Origin: Alphaproteobacteria bacterium
GTDB taxonomy: Bacteria > Pseudomonadota > Alphaproteobacteria > UBA2966
Assembly (NCBI GenBank): GCA_018650465.1
Contig: JABIFY010000106.1
Coordinates: 1 to 64,000 of the forward strand
Length of the DNA: 64,000 nt
Reading direction: 5' to 3'
A program made the position numbers and the translations under genes. Positions 16,084-24,732 of this stretch are shown in pieces. Under the pieces are notes generated by a model, which saw only the letters and a program-made list of their open reading frames with translations, did not search any database and was not told where the DNA came from. Each line of letters begins with the position of its first letter. The stretch's first letter is position 1.

Positions 16084-17379
16084 ATGAATATCAAAGATCA
16101 GGCGTCCACAGTCGCTGAAAAAGAAGACTCCATGTGGAAACAAAAGGAGATGATCAACGAAAACTACGAATTGCTGTCGACAGCAAACGAACGTGGTCAG
16201 AAGGTCGCTTCCACATTTGTGCCGGGCAACATCAATGAATTGCTGATGTGCTTTGATTTCGCCCGCAACTTCCCGGAAACAAATGCCCTGCAAAATGCCA
16301 TGCGTAAAAAATCCGGTGGCATGATCATGGAAGCCGAGAAGTCTGGCCACTCAGAAGATGTTTGCACCTACGTGAAAGCCGATCTCGGCATGATGATGAA
16401 AGGCAACAAAGGCCCGACCGGTTTGCCAATGCCAGATCCTGATTTGCTGATGCTGTCCTACACGGGTTGCTTCACATTTATGAAGTGGTTCGAGCTGGTA
16501 CGTGAGCAGTATCCCCAGTGCGAAACGGCCATGCTGCATGTGCCTTATCAGGCTGACGGCAACATCACCAAGAACATGCGGGACTATGTGGTCAAGCAAT
16601 TGAAGGAAGACATCATCCCGACCATGGAACGTGTGTCCGGTGTGAAGTTTGATATCGACCGTTTGCGCGAATACATGATCCAGTCGCAAAAGGCTGAAGA
16701 TGATTTGGTCTATGTGCTGCAAAGCGCCAAGAACAAACCATCCCCCATCGATGCCTATTTTGGTGGCGTTTATTACATTGGCCCAATCTTCACAGCCTTC
16801 CGCGGCACCACAGCGGCGACCGATTATTACGCAACCCTGCGCAAAGAAATCGAAGCCCGTGTCGCAGCCGGTCTCGGCCCGATTACACCTGAAGGTGTGA
16901 TGAAGGAAGAGAAGTATCGCATCGTTGTCGAAGGTCCACCAAACTGGACTCACTTCCGTGAATTTTGGAAAATGTTCTATGACGAAGGCGCTGTCGTTGT
17001 GGCCTCAACTTATACAAAAGTTGGCGGTGTTTATGACAATGGCTTCCGCCACGATCCGCAGAACCCATTGGAATCACTGGCTGATTATTGCCTGGGTTGT
17101 TACACCAACCTGAACTTGCCGGCCCGTACGGACATGCTTGAAAAGTATATTGAGGACTATCAGGCTGATGGTCTGTTGATCAACTCGATCAAAAGCTGCA
17201 ACAGCTTCTCAGCTGGTCAGTTGTTGATGCTGCGTGAAGTTGAACAGCGCACAGGCAAGCCTGCCGCCTTCATCGAAACCGACCTGGTAGATCCGCGTTA
17301 CTTCTCGCCTGCCAACGTCAAAAACCGTCTGGAAAGTTACTTCCAGATGATCAGCCAAAAACGCGACCGCGCGGCGTAA
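16084..17379 (+). CDS. bcrB: Benzoyl-CoA reductase subunit B
   Basis: A 431-residue HgdB-like subunit, partner of BcrC in the substrate-binding module. Typical stretches are [25 protein letters not shown] near residue 45, [22 protein letters not shown] near 125-146 with candidate cluster cysteines, and [17 protein letters not shown] near 335. The start is ATG 16084 just after the bcrC stop. The ORF-track start at 16000 lies inside bcrC. A full-length, intact reading frame of near-family length (about 430-440) argues for a functional enzyme. It is translationally close-coupled to both neighbours. Confidence 0.95.
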   Translation: MNIKDQASTVAEKEDSMWKQKEMINENYELLSTANERGQKVASTFVPGNINELLMCFDFARNFPETNALQNAMRKKSGGMIMEAEKSGHSEDVCTYVKADLGMMMKGNKGPTGLPMPDPDLLMLSYTGCFTFMKWFELVREQYPQCETAMLHVPYQADGNITKNMRDYVVKQLKEDIIPTMERVSGVKFDIDRLREYMIQSQKAEDDLVYVLQSAKNKPSPIDAYFGGVYYIGPIFTAFRGTTAATDYYATLRKEIEARVAAGLGPITPEGVMKEEKYRIVVEGPPNWTHFREFWKMFYDEGAVVVASTYTKVGGVYDNGFRHDPQNPLESLADYCLGCYTNLNLPARTDMLEKYIEDYQADGLLINSIKSCNSFSAGQLLMLREVEQRTGKPAAFIETDLVDPRYFSPANVKNRLESYFQMISQKRDRAA

Positions 17380-17393
17380 AGGAGTATCTGATT

Positions 17394-18728
17394 ATGGAAT
17401 GTTATATCGGTATTGATCTCGGTTCCACGACCACAAAAGCTGTGGTCATGGACGAAGATTACAACGTCCTGGGTCGCGGGATTACAAACTCTCGATCCAA
17501 CTATGACATCGCTGCAGGTGTGGCCAAGCACGAAGCTCTGATCGATACGCGCTTCATGCTGTTCCGCAATGCCATGAAAAATGTTGCCGCCCTGGGCGAC
17601 AAATACGAAATCTTCATGGACGAGCTGGAGCGTAATTTCCGCCTGGAGCAGTATCTGGAACAACTGATTGATCTGGATGAAACCTGCACCAAGGCTTCCG
17701 AAAACACACGTTACACCGAATGGGGTTCGGACTTGACCGAAGCCCTGGCCGGTGTGTTTAAACGCGTGGCCCTTGAGGCCCCGGATTTATTCGCCCCCGG
17801 TGCCCAGCGCAAATCAGACTTCTTCCGTGACATTGCCGGTTCGCAATATTCCACGATCAGTGAAGAAGTTGCCAAGGAAGCAGACACCCCGTTCGATGTG
17901 TTGCTCAACATCTATGACCGTTCAATCATTGACGTTGAAAACCGCATCTACACAGAAACCACCAACCAGAACCTGATGCGGGCCCTGGACCGGACTTTGG
18001 TTAACTTACCCGATCTGGCACCGGTTGCTGATGAAGTTCGGACCGAAGTCCAGAAGGTACTCGGCATTGATCTGGAAGAAACCTACGTCATTGGAACCGG
18101 TTACGGTCGCGCCCGTTTGCCGTTCTCCAAGGATCACATCCGCTCGGAAATCCTTTGTCACGGCTTGGGTGCCCACATCATGTACAACGATACCCGTACC
18201 GTGCTGGATATCGGTGGCCAGGATACCAAGGCTATTCAGGTGGACAAAGACGGTATCGTCGAAAGCTTCCAGATGAATGATCGTTGTGCTGCCGGTTGCG
18301 GTCGCTACCTCGGTTACATCGCCGACGAAATGAATGTCGGCCTGCACGAACTGGGCCCGATTGCCATGGAATCAACCCGCAAAGTGCGGATCAACTCCAC
18401 CTGTACAGTGTTTGCCGGGGCGGAACTTCGGGATCGTTTGTCCCTTGGTGAAAACCGCTCAGATATTCTGGCTGGTTTGCACCGCGCCATTATCCTGCGC
18501 GCCATGTCGATCCTGTCGCGGTCTGGTGGTGTGCATGACCAGTTCACCTTTACCGGTGGTGTGGCCAATAACGAAGCCGCAGTTTCAGCCTTGCGCGAAT
18601 TGATCAAGGAAAACTATGGCGACGTCACGATCAACATTGATCCGGACTCAATCTATACCGGTGCCCTGGGCGGTTCTACATTTGCTCGTCGCGCCGTCGA
18701 AGGTATCCCAACGGAGGCAGTAGCATGA
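17394..18728 (+). CDS. bcrA: Benzoyl-CoA reductase subunit A (ATPase)
   Basis: A 444-residue ASKHA (actin/Hsp70-like) ATPase subunit of the BadF/BadG/BcrA/BcrD family. The N-terminal phosphate-binding loop [19 protein letters not shown] is at residues 4-22. The second phosphate motif is [15 protein letters not shown], followed by [17 protein letters not shown], whose cysteine helps to bind the [4Fe-4S] cluster shared with Bcr[12 protein letters not shown] gives another candidate ligand. BcrAD couples ATP hydrolysis to electron transfer from ferredoxin into BcrBC. AAAGGAG precedes ATG 17394. The stop overlaps bcrD by 4 bp. Confidence 0.95.
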   Translation: MECYIGIDLGSTTTKAVVMDEDYNVLGRGITNSRSNYDIAAGVAKHEALIDTRFMLFRNAMKNVAALGDKYEIFMDELERNFRLEQYLEQLIDLDETCTKASENTRYTEWGSDLTEALAGVFKRVALEAPDLFAPGAQRKSDFFRDIAGSQYSTISEEVAKEADTPFDVLLNIYDRSIIDVENRIYTETTNQNLMRALDRTLVNLPDLAPVADEVRTEVQKVLGIDLEETYVIGTGYGRARLPFSKDHIRSEILCHGLGAHIMYNDTRTVLDIGGQDTKAIQVDKDGIVESFQMNDRCAAGCGRYLGYIADEMNVGLHELGPIAMESTRKVRINSTCTVFAGAELRDRLSLGENRSDILAGLHRAIILRAMSILSRSGGVHDQFTFTGGVANNEAAVSALRELIKENYGDVTINIDPDSIYTGALGGSTFARRAVEGIPTEAVA

Positions 18729-19567
18729 CCATTGCAGCAGGAATTGACGTCGGAACAGGCGCTGTAAAAACCACCTTGTTCAAAGTCGAAGGTGACAACG
18801 TTGAATGGTTGTCCAAACGCGTCACCCGGATCCGTCGTCGTGACCCCATGTCTCTGGTCGATGAAAGCTATGCGGCCATGCTTAAAGAAGCCGGCCTGAC
18901 AGCTGATGACGTGGACTATGTGGCCACAACAGGGGACGGCGAAAACGTGCCGTTCCGTACCGGTCACTTCTATTCCATGACCACACATGCCCGTGGTGCT
19001 GTTTATCTGGCCGAAGATGTGACAGCGGTGCTGGATGTGGGTGCCCTGCACGGTCGTGCCATCAGCATTGACGAACGCGGCAAAGTGCTGAGCTATCGCA
19101 TGACCAGCCAGTGTGCGTCCGGTTCCGGTCAGTTCCTTGAGAACATTGCCCGTTATCTTGGTGTTTCCATTGACGAGGTTGGTGATCTGTCACAGCAGTC
19201 GGATGATCCTGAGCTGGTCTCCGGTATCTGTGCTGTGTTGGCCGAAACTGACGTGATTAACATGGTTTCGCGCAGTATCTCGACGCCCAATATCCTGAAA
19301 GGTATTCACCTTTCCATGGCTGGTCGTTTGGTGAAGTTGCTGCGTGCCTCCAAAGTCAAGGAAGGCAAGGTTTTGCTGACCGGCGGTTTGGCCATGGATA
19401 CGGGTATGGTTGCGGCCATGCGCGAGGAAATGGCAAACCAGAAACTGGACGTGCCGTGTGAGAGCAGCCCCGACAGTATTTTTGCCGGTGCCATCGGTGC
19501 CGCCTTGTGGGGCGCTTTCCGTTATGAAAAACTACAAAGCCTGGGGCAGCTCGCTGAAGCGTCCTGA
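18725..19567 (+). CDS. bcrD: Benzoyl-CoA reductase subunit D (ATPase)
   Basis: A 280-residue ASKHA ATPase, the shorter partner of BcrA. Motifs are [14 protein letters not shown] at the N-terminus, [15 protein letters not shown] in the middle, [17 protein letters not shown] and [15 protein letters not shown] with the two candidate cluster cysteines, and the adenosine motif [12 protein letters not shown]. The unusual ALHGRAI in place of the usual GGQD-type motif fits the BcrD branch, as distinct from BcrA. Overlap ATGA with bcrA implies stoichiometric synthesis. It is followed 29 bp later by the operon's ferredoxin. Confidence 0.95.
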   Translation: MTIAAGIDVGTGAVKTTLFKVEGDNVEWLSKRVTRIRRRDPMSLVDESYAAMLKEAGLTADDVDYVATTGDGENVPFRTGHFYSMTTHARGAVYLAEDVTAVLDVGALHGRAISIDERGKVLSYRMTSQCASGSGQFLENIARYLGVSIDEVGDLSQQSDDPELVSGICAVLAETDVINMVSRSISTPNILKGIHLSMAGRLVKLLRASKVKEGKVLLTGGLAMDTGMVAAMREEMANQKLDVPCESSPDSIFAGAIGAALWGAFRYEKLQSLGQLAEAS

Positions 19568-19593
19568 GTATAAGTAAGTAACAAGGAGAATAA

Positions 19594-19842
<249 letters not shown>

Positions 19843-19864
19843 CCACAGCCTTCGGACAAAGAAC

Positions 19865-19923
19865 AGGCCGCCACTTAGACGATTTCGGGACGACCGAATT
19901 CGTCTAAGTGGTGGCCTTTTTTG
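19865..19923 (+). terminator. Strong intrinsic terminator of the bcr operon
   Basis: AGGCCGCCACTTAGACGA pairs with TCGTCTAAGTGGTGGCCT (one G-U pair), giving an 18-bp stem followed by a run of T. It lies 22 bp after the fdx stop and ends the oah-to-fdx operon. Confidence 0.93.
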
Positions 19924-19951
19924 TTGGGGTTATTCTGTCAACAAAACAGTG

Positions 19952-20048
19952 GTCACTTCGGGCTTGACCCGGAGTCTCTGGTGCATCACGTTCTGCACAT
20001 TGCACATTTAAAAATTCAGTTGAGACTCCGGGTCAAGCCCGGAGTGAC
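19952..20048. repeat. Long inverted repeat element
   Basis: The left arm (19952-19978) and right arm (20022-20048) are 27 bp each and differ at one position when one arm is reverse-complemented. About 43 bp separate them. Each arm contains CGGGCTTGACCCGGAG or its complement and the GTCACT/AGTGAC ends seen in the short hairpin at 9533-9559. It is probably a dispersed non-coding repeat between the bcr terminator and a small membrane-protein gene. Confidence 0.8.
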
Positions 20049-20069
20049 GATGTAGAGGGCCATCAATCT

Positions 20070-20273
20070 ATGCTGCGCAAAATTATGATCGTGATCATGT
20101 CCCTGATCATGCTGTCGCTACTGGCTTCGCTGTTGATAGAGATCGTTGCGGCGCGTTACCTGAATGCCGTGGCCCTGTTCGGCGTGGCCAGTGTGCTGAT
20201 GTGGTTTGCATTGCAGATGTTGCAGCGGCGCAGCCATGACGTTGAAGCAGGCGACCCGGACGGCGAGGAATGA
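20070..20273 (+). CDS. Small two-helix membrane protein of unknown function
   Basis: A 67-residue ORF with two hydrophobic segments, IMIVIMSLIMLSLLASLLIEIVA and AVALFGVASVLMWFALQML. A basic RRR turn follows and the C-terminus is acidic (DPDGEE). No family was recognised. GAGGG lies about 10 bases before ATG 20070. It stands alone between a repeat element and a convergent TetR gene, so context gives no function. It could be a spurious ORF, but its membrane-protein composition is convincing. Confidence 0.5.
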   Translation: MLRKIMIVIMSLIMLSLLASLLIEIVAARYLNAVALFGVASVLMWFALQMLQRRSHDVEAGDPDGEE

Positions 20274-20301
20274 ATTCATCGCATGATGAATGAGCTCATC
20301 G

Positions 20302-20892
20302 TCAATCTTCCCTGAGTTCGAATTTTGGCAATATGGTTTCGAAGGGCGTCTCCAACGGATCGATCATACCGGACCGTGCCAGATGGACGTAGCCCTGGAC
20401 CAGTGACCAGACCAGGGTTTCGATGGCCTTTTCATTCATCGTCCCGGATCGGAATGGTGCGCAGGCTTCTGCCAGAACGCCATAGGACGCTGACGATGTG
20501 CGCTGGAATTCAGGGTCGCTTGTGTAGAACCGGTCCTTCATAAACATCAGGGTGGCAACGGCTTCATATTCGCGGGAAAAGGCGATGTAGCCCTGGCAGA
20601 TACCTTCCAATTGCGCCTGGGGCGTGTCTGCCGACTGATCCCTGGCATCTATCATGTAACGGGTGAAGGTTTCGAACCCCTGGGCCACGATTGCCGTCAA
20701 CAAACCCTTCAGTCCTTTGAAGTGGTGGGCAGGGGCCGCGTGGGAAACACCTGCCCGGGCGGCACATTTACGTAAACTCAAGGCACCCAGGCCACCTTCT
20801 GCCAGCAGAGAAATACCAGCTTTAACAAGGGCTTGCTTCAGGTTTCCGTGATGGTGACGTTTTCCGGTGCGGGCGGCAGGCGCTTTTGTCAT
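20302..20892 (-). CDS. TetR/AcrR-family transcriptional regulator
   Basis: A 196-residue TetR-family repressor. The N-terminal helix-turn-helix runs from NLKQALVKAGISLLAEGGLGALSLRKCAARAGVSHAAPAHHFKGLKGLLTAI. The C-terminal ligand domain resembles the WHG/TetR_C_13 type (TLVWSLVQGYVHLARSG). It is divergent from a DUF2306 membrane protein gene. The 80-bp gap holds two near-identical palindromes, CTTGACAGTGTCAAG and CTTTACAGTGTCAAG, the expected arrangement for autoregulation and control of the neighbour. The ligand is unknown. Confidence 0.9.
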   Translation of the reverse strand: MTKAPAARTGKRHHHGNLKQALVKAGISLLAEGGLGALSLRKCAARAGVSHAAPAHHFKGLKGLLTAIVAQGFETFTRYMIDARDQSADTPQAQLEGICQGYIAFSREYEAVATLMFMKDRFYTSDPEFQRTSSASYGVLAEACAPFRSGTMNEKAIETLVWSLVQGYVHLARSGMIDPLETPFETILPKFELRED

Positions 20893-20902
20893 TCAGTTAT
20901 AA

Positions 20903-20917
20903 CTTGACAGTGTCAAG
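20903..20917. promoter_or_regulatory. Predicted TetR operator 1
   Basis: CTTGACAGTGTCAAG is a perfect 15-bp palindrome, 10 bp before the TetR start codon on the minus strand. It is repeated with one mismatch at 20946-20960. Confidence 0.75.
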
Positions 20918-20945
20918 GTTCCATGGGATTGATGTGTGAATTAAA

Positions 20946-20960
20946 CTTTACAGTGTCAAG
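20946..20960. promoter_or_regulatory. Predicted TetR operator 2
   Basis: CTTTACAGTGTCAAG differs from operator 1 at one base and ends 12 bp before the DUF2306 start codon, a position suited to repression. The two sites are 43 bp apart centre to centre, about four helical turns. Confidence 0.72.
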
Positions 20961-20972
20961 CACAAGGTCTCA

Positions 20973-21602
20973 ATGTCAAAAATGATGAAAATTGGAAACA
21001 TCCTGTTCTGGATTACGACACTGGCCGTCGCCCTTGTTTCGTGGCGATTTTTTGCCTTGGGTCTTGAACAAGCCTTCAACGGCATGCTGGCGCATATTCA
21101 GGAAAGGCAACTTGCATTTGTCCTGCACGTGTTTGCCGCACCGGTTGCCTTGGCGACAGGCCTGTTCCAGTTTCTGCCAAACCTCCGGTCCCGACGGCCC
21201 AATATTCACAGATGGTGCGGCCGACTCTATGGGGTCGCGGTTGTCACAGCTGGCGTGGCCGGGCTTGTCCTCGCCCTGGGATCATTTGACCGACCGGTTG
21301 CCGGGGCAGGGTTTTTGATCCTGGCCGTTTTGTGGTTGGGGACGACTGCAAGGGCTGTGCAGTTGGCGATCAAGGGGCGCATCAGGGAACATCAACGCTG
21401 GATGATCCGTTCCTGGGCCTTGACCCTGGCCGCCGTGACATTGCGCATCTACCTGCCGTTCTTCATGGGGTTTGGGCAAATGGAATATGCCGAAGCATCC
21501 AATTATGTCGCCTGGGCTTGTTGGCTGCCTAACTTGATCGTTGCTGAGATATACCTCCGCAGGTTCCGGCGACAAGAACCAGAGATGATCCCGGCGGCTT
21601 AA
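20973..21602 (+). CDS. DUF2306-family membrane protein
   Basis: A 209-residue protein with about six hydrophobic helices. The HAFAAPVALATGLFQFLPNLR-type stretch after residue 45 and HRWCGRLYGVAVVTAGVAG near 73 resemble DUF2306 (predicted membrane protein, YozB-like topology). The later REHQRWMIRSWALTLAAVTLRIYL segment is also typical. Conserved histidines in the helices could bind haem, but this is speculation. It is divergent from the TetR gene and probably repressed by it through the two palindromes. A hairpin follows its stop directly. Confidence 0.78.
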   Translation: MSKMMKIGNILFWITTLAVALVSWRFFALGLEQAFNGMLAHIQERQLAFVLHVFAAPVALATGLFQFLPNLRSRRPNIHRWCGRLYGVAVVTAGVAGLVLALGSFDRPVAGAGFLILAVLWLGTTARAVQLAIKGRIREHQRWMIRSWALTLAAVTLRIYLPFFMGFGQMEYAEASNYVAWACWLPNLIVAEIYLRRFRRQEPEMIPAA

Positions 21603-21629
21603 AAAAAGGCCGCTGCAATGCAGCGGCCT
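21601..21629 (-). terminator. Terminator hairpin between the DUF2306 gene and the GNAT operon
   Basis: AGGCCGCTGC, loop AAT, GCAGCGGCCT form a perfect 10-bp stem. The A run at 21601-21607 is a T run on the minus strand, so the hairpin is a good intrinsic terminator for the minus-strand GNAT gene ending at 21666. Confidence 0.8.
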
Positions 21630-21665
21630 GAAGTCAGCGGAGGTAATTCGATTAACAAACGGGGA

Positions 21666-22601
21666 TCAGGCGACTTTGCGTTCCAGAGCCAATTGGTCAG
21701 AAGGTCCAAAACCATGTCTGTACAGGAAGGCCAGCAGGTCAAAGTTTTCGCGGCGGACTTCGGTGCGCACGTGGTCAACTTGCAGACCGGACAGGTTCAT
21801 CAACAATTGTGAGATCAAGGCAGAAGCGATGCCGTGATGGCCCTGGTTGGGGGCAACGCCGATAGTGTCGATGACGGCATAGGGTTCGGTTTCACCAAAA
21901 TCGCCAAAGTCCATGCGGGCCATGACAAAGCCGGAAACAAAACCATCTGTTTCAGCCACCAGAGAGACCCGGATTGCCGATTCGTCCAGGGCCTCTTTCA
22001 TGGCGCTTTGCAGATAGGTCGATCTGTCATCGCCGGTGATTGCGCGGTCAATGGATGAAATTGATTTAGCATCATCTGCGGTCATCAGACGTACATAAAC
22101 CCGGTCACGTGCCAGGGTGCCGCCGTTGGCATCAAGATCTTCGTCGGTGGAGAAATGAACGCGGGAAGTATCGCACTCGACCACATGCCGGGGCGCCATC
22201 TTGAAGCCCTGATGATCGAAGAAACGCAACAGGTCGTGTGACGTCCATGCCGCGTTGGTTTGCATCGACTTCAAACCCTTGTGCTTCAGCACGTCATCGA
22301 TCCCACTCAGCAAAGCCTCGCCGGTGCCGTGATGATCGTGGGCCGTATCGACGGCCATGGCTTCAAGGATCGCTGTTTTTGACAAACCAAATTCACCGTC
22401 GATCAAACGGGCCATGGCATAACCAACCAGGCTGCCATCTGCTTCGGCACCGACCTGAATGTAGGTTCCCTGGTCGGCCAGAACGGCCTCAAGGCGTTTG
22501 GCAAAAAAGCCGCGACGTGAACGCGCCACATGTTGACGGTCGATTTCAACAACCTCATCAAGATCGGATGCCTTGAGAGGACGGATCGTAATTTGTGACA
22601 T
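21666..22601 (-). CDS. Tandem-GNAT N-acetyltransferase
   Basis: A 311-residue protein with two GNAT domains. The first spans about residues 4-145 (acetyl-CoA loop in MAVDTAHDHHGTGEALLSGI). The second spans about 170-311 (IGVAPNQGHHGIASALISQLL, then FLYRHGFGPSDQLALERKV). Duplicated GNAT proteins are known, but the substrate here cannot be told. The gene follows a 69-residue ORF on the minus strand behind the second copy of the 31-bp operator, and a terminator follows it. That places it in the same predicted regulon as the benzoyl-CoA reductase genes. A protein-acylation role in the pathway is inference only. Confidence 0.82.
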   Translation of the reverse strand: MSQITIRPLKASDLDEVVEIDRQHVARSRRGFFAKRLEAVLADQGTYIQVGAEADGSLVGYAMARLIDGEFGLSKTAILEAMAVDTAHDHHGTGEALLSGIDDVLKHKGLKSMQTNAAWTSHDLLRFFDHQGFKMAPRHVVECDTSRVHFSTDEDLDANGGTLARDRVYVRLMTADDAKSISSIDRAITGDDRSTYLQSAMKEALDESAIRVSLVAETDGFVSGFVMARMDFGDFGETEPYAVIDTIGVAPNQGHHGIASALISQLLMNLSGLQVDHVRTEVRRENFDLLAFLYRHGFGPSDQLALERKVA

Positions 22602-22648
22602 GCAGTTTCTCCTTGATGGGTACTTTAAAATCGAAATTTTGCGAAGGG

Positions 22649-22858
22649 TCAGACCCAGGCTGATGGAATATGGGCGGCGTCGATAGTGTGATTACCAAGC
22701 CCGCTCAGCGATCCTTCGACGGCTGGCAGCGGGGCAGCGGCGTCGGGGATTGTCTCAGCGACTTCGATCAATCCGTGTGACAGGGATTGAAAAAGGGAAC
22801 TGACAGACGCGCCTGGCCAAACGGTCGACGCATTGCCTTGAAAAGTTTGGATGCTCAT
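22649..22858 (-). CDS. Small hypothetical protein upstream of the tandem-GNAT gene
   Basis: A 69-residue ORF (MSIQTFQGNASTV...) with no recognised domain, no membrane helix and no cysteine. AGGAAACGAG precedes ATG 22858, a plausible ribosome-binding site. It sits 47 bp upstream of the GNAT gene and about 50 bp from the conserved operator at 22910-22940. It would therefore be the first gene of that transcript if real. The position and RBS are the main support. Confidence 0.45.
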   Translation of the reverse strand: MSIQTFQGNASTVWPGASVSSLFQSLSHGLIEVAETIPDAAAPLPAVEGSLSGLGNHTIDAAHIPSAWV

Positions 22859-22909
22859 GGCTCGTTTCCTGAACGAAGATCAATTTCCAGCAAAAATGGC
22901 GGGAACTGA

Positions 22910-22940
22910 TTAAATTGGTATACAAGTACTAAATTACATA
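22910..22940. promoter_or_regulatory. Candidate operator, copy 2
   Basis: TTAAATTGGTA, variable TACAA, then GTACTAAATTACATA. Twenty-six of 31 bases form the blocks shared exactly with 12894-12924. The spacer differs, arguing for selection on the half-sites rather than recent duplication, and the flanks also differ. It lies between the divergent small ORF/GNAT operon and the PPOX gene. Confidence 0.75.
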
Positions 22941-23047
22941 TTTAATTAAAATGAGTCAATAGTTTAAATGGCGCATGCGTTTCCGGATCGTCTGAAATTT
23001 GGTATATGTTTCCCGTAAAATCAGAAAATTGTCGATCAGGGGCAACT

Positions 23048-23659
23048 ATGAACAGAATCGAAACGCTGGAACAGCTGGAAAACATTTACGGTAAACCAAA
23101 GCCGCCAGCCCTGGTTAAGGTCGCCCACAAGATGACGGCGGAGTATCAATCTTTCATCGAGGCAGCACCCTTTCTGGCGTTGGCAACTTGCAGCATTGAT
23201 GGCCTGGACTGTTCACCGCGAGGCGATCTCGCCGGATTTGTGCGAATCGAAAATGACGACACTTTGTTGCTGCCAGACAGACGGGGCAATAACCGGGTCG
23301 ATTCATTGGCGAATATCATTCAAAATCCTCAGATAACCCTCATGTTCATGATTCCAGGTGTACCAAACATTATTCGTGTCAACGGTGAGGCCTGGATCAG
23401 TATCGATCCAGACAGGCTGGCATCCTTCTCTGTGAACGGGAAAGAACCCCGGTCGGTAATCGTCATCGAAATCAGGGAAATCTATTTTCAATGTGCGCGG
23501 GCCATTGTGCGGTCGAAATTGTGGGAAATGGAATCACAGATTGATCCAGACACGTTACCGTCGCCAGGTGAAATTCTTGCCGCGATGACAGATGGTCGTG
23601 AAGGCGGGATAAGTTACGATAAAACCTGGCCGGATCGGGCTAAAGAAACGCTCTGGTAA
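23048..23659 (+). CDS. Pyridoxamine 5'-phosphate oxidase-family flavoprotein
   Basis: A 203-residue FMN-binding split-barrel protein of the PPOX superfamily, resembling the MSMEG_1061-type group. Family marks are FLALATCSIDGLDCSPRGDLAGFVRI (about 40-65), LLLPDRRGNNRVDSLANIIQNPQITLMFMIPG (about 72-103) and a later VRSKLW stretch. The start at 23048 is chosen over 23006 because AGGGGC lies upstream and the extra residues are not family-like. It is divergent from the small ORF/GNAT operon, with the conserved 31-bp element between them. It may use FMN or F420-like cofactors. The substrate is unknown. Co-regulation with anaerobic benzoate genes is predicted. Confidence 0.85.
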   Translation: MNRIETLEQLENIYGKPKPPALVKVAHKMTAEYQSFIEAAPFLALATCSIDGLDCSPRGDLAGFVRIENDDTLLLPDRRGNNRVDSLANIIQNPQITLMFMIPGVPNIIRVNGEAWISIDPDRLASFSVNGKEPRSVIVIEIREIYFQCARAIVRSKLWEMESQIDPDTLPSPGEILAAMTDGREGGISYDKTWPDRAKETLW

Positions 23660-23680
23660 ATTTCATTTGAAAATGAAAAA

Positions 23681-23708
23681 GGGCAGGAGCATTTCAATGC
23701 ACCTGCCC
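23681..23708 (-). terminator. Terminator of the pad-hcr operon
   Basis: GGGCAGG and CCTGCCC pair, with GCATT/AATGC as an inner stem. On the minus strand the hairpin is followed by CTTTTTCATTTTC. It lies 24 bp after the hcrB stop and may also stop transcription from the PPOX gene. Confidence 0.75.
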
Positions 23709-23732
23709 GATAGATTGCTCAATATTTGTCGA

Positions 23733-24722
23733 TCAGGTGGATAAGGCCTGCAGCAAGTTTTGGGTAAGTGTTTTTGACATGGCGGTCACGGCGCGGCGGC
23801 GATATTGCGGCTTTGTGGTCGTTGTTTGTACCGGGCTTGTCTGTTTTTGTACCAGTTTAGCTAGTTTTTGCCCCTGCTCTTCATCGAATTCCAGGCCGAT
23901 AAATTCATCGCAACCTGTGACCCGAATGGGGGTGGAATTGGTCCCGGTGACGGCGGCATCAAGGGACGTGATTTTGCCATTTTCGCTGGCGACCCGAACG
24001 GCAACGCCAGCGAGTGGAAAATCAATGGATTCGCGGATCCGCAGCTTGGTATAGCTTGATGCCATATTGCCTTGAGCCGGGGCCGGGATATGGATGGTCG
24101 TCACCATTTCGCCGGGCTTCAGGGTAAGATAATCAATGCCATCATCATTAAAAAGATCATCCAGCGGCACCCGGCGGGAACCATCTGGTCCGGCAATTTC
24201 GATTTGTGCATTCAGCACCAGCAGGGCCGGGGCTGTATCGCCCGAATAGGCGGCGTAGCAACGCTTTGAGGTCGGAACCACGTGGCAGATTTCGCCCTCA
24301 TATTTCATGCAACCATCGTTGCTGTCGCGCCACCACTGGCTCTGGTTATAAAAATAACACCGGGTATCAAGGCAGAGGTTTCCTCCGATGGTGGCAACTT
24401 CGCGATGGGTGGCACCAGCCACTGCCGCAGCGGCCTCGGCCAACACAGCATAGTCCTGTTGAATGCCAGCATCAGCAGCAAGGACCGCCAGGGTAACGGC
24501 GGCACCAATGTGTAAGCCGTCGCCATCCCGCTCGAAGCGTTGCAGTTCAGCAACGTTGGATAATTCGATTAAATTTTCCGTTGGCGTCAGGCCGCGACGG
24601 ATATTGGCGAGCAAATCTGTGCCGCCGGAAATATAGCGAGCCTCCTTCAGAGAGCCGCGGGTTTCAAGGGCTTCAGCTAAGCTAGCCGGGCGGTGAAGTT
24701 TGAATTGGGGTAAAACTTCCAT
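23733..24722 (-). CDS. hcrB: 4-hydroxybenzoyl-CoA reductase beta subunit (FAD and [4Fe-4S])
   Basis: A 329-residue FAD-binding subunit of the xanthine oxidase family. The FAD loops appear as RYISGGTDLLANIRRG and ATIGGNLCLDTRCYFYNQ. An insertion with four cysteines (CLDTRC, NDGC, GEICH) matches the extra [4Fe-4S] cluster unique to 4-hydroxybenzoyl-CoA reductase, which distinguishes it from other xanthine oxidase relatives. The enzyme removes the 4-hydroxy group from 4-hydroxybenzoyl-CoA to give benzoyl-CoA. ATG 24722 follows AAGGAAA and lies 10 bp after the hcrA stop. It is the last gene of the pad-hcr operon. Confidence 0.93.
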   Translation of the reverse strand: MEVLPQFKLHRPASLAEALETRGSLKEARYISGGTDLLANIRRGLTPTENLIELSNVAELQRFERDGDGLHIGAAVTLAVLAADAGIQQDYAVLAEAAAAVAGATHREVATIGGNLCLDTRCYFYNQSQWWRDSNDGCMKYEGEICHVVPTSKRCYAAYSGDTAPALLVLNAQIEIAGPDGSRRVPLDDLFNDDGIDYLTLKPGEMVTTIHIPAPAQGNMASSYTKLRIRESIDFPLAGVAVRVASENGKITSLDAAVTGTNSTPIRVTGCDEFIGLEFDEEQGQKLAKLVQKQTSPVQTTTTKPQYRRRAVTAMSKTLTQNLLQALST

Positions 24723-24732
24723 GATAATTTCC

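Noticed and set aside
14322-16953. Long minus-strand ORFs (up to 266 residues) opposite dch, bcrC and bcrB
   Set aside because: Antisense to well-identified genes; His/Phe-rich composition is typical of reverse-frame artefacts.
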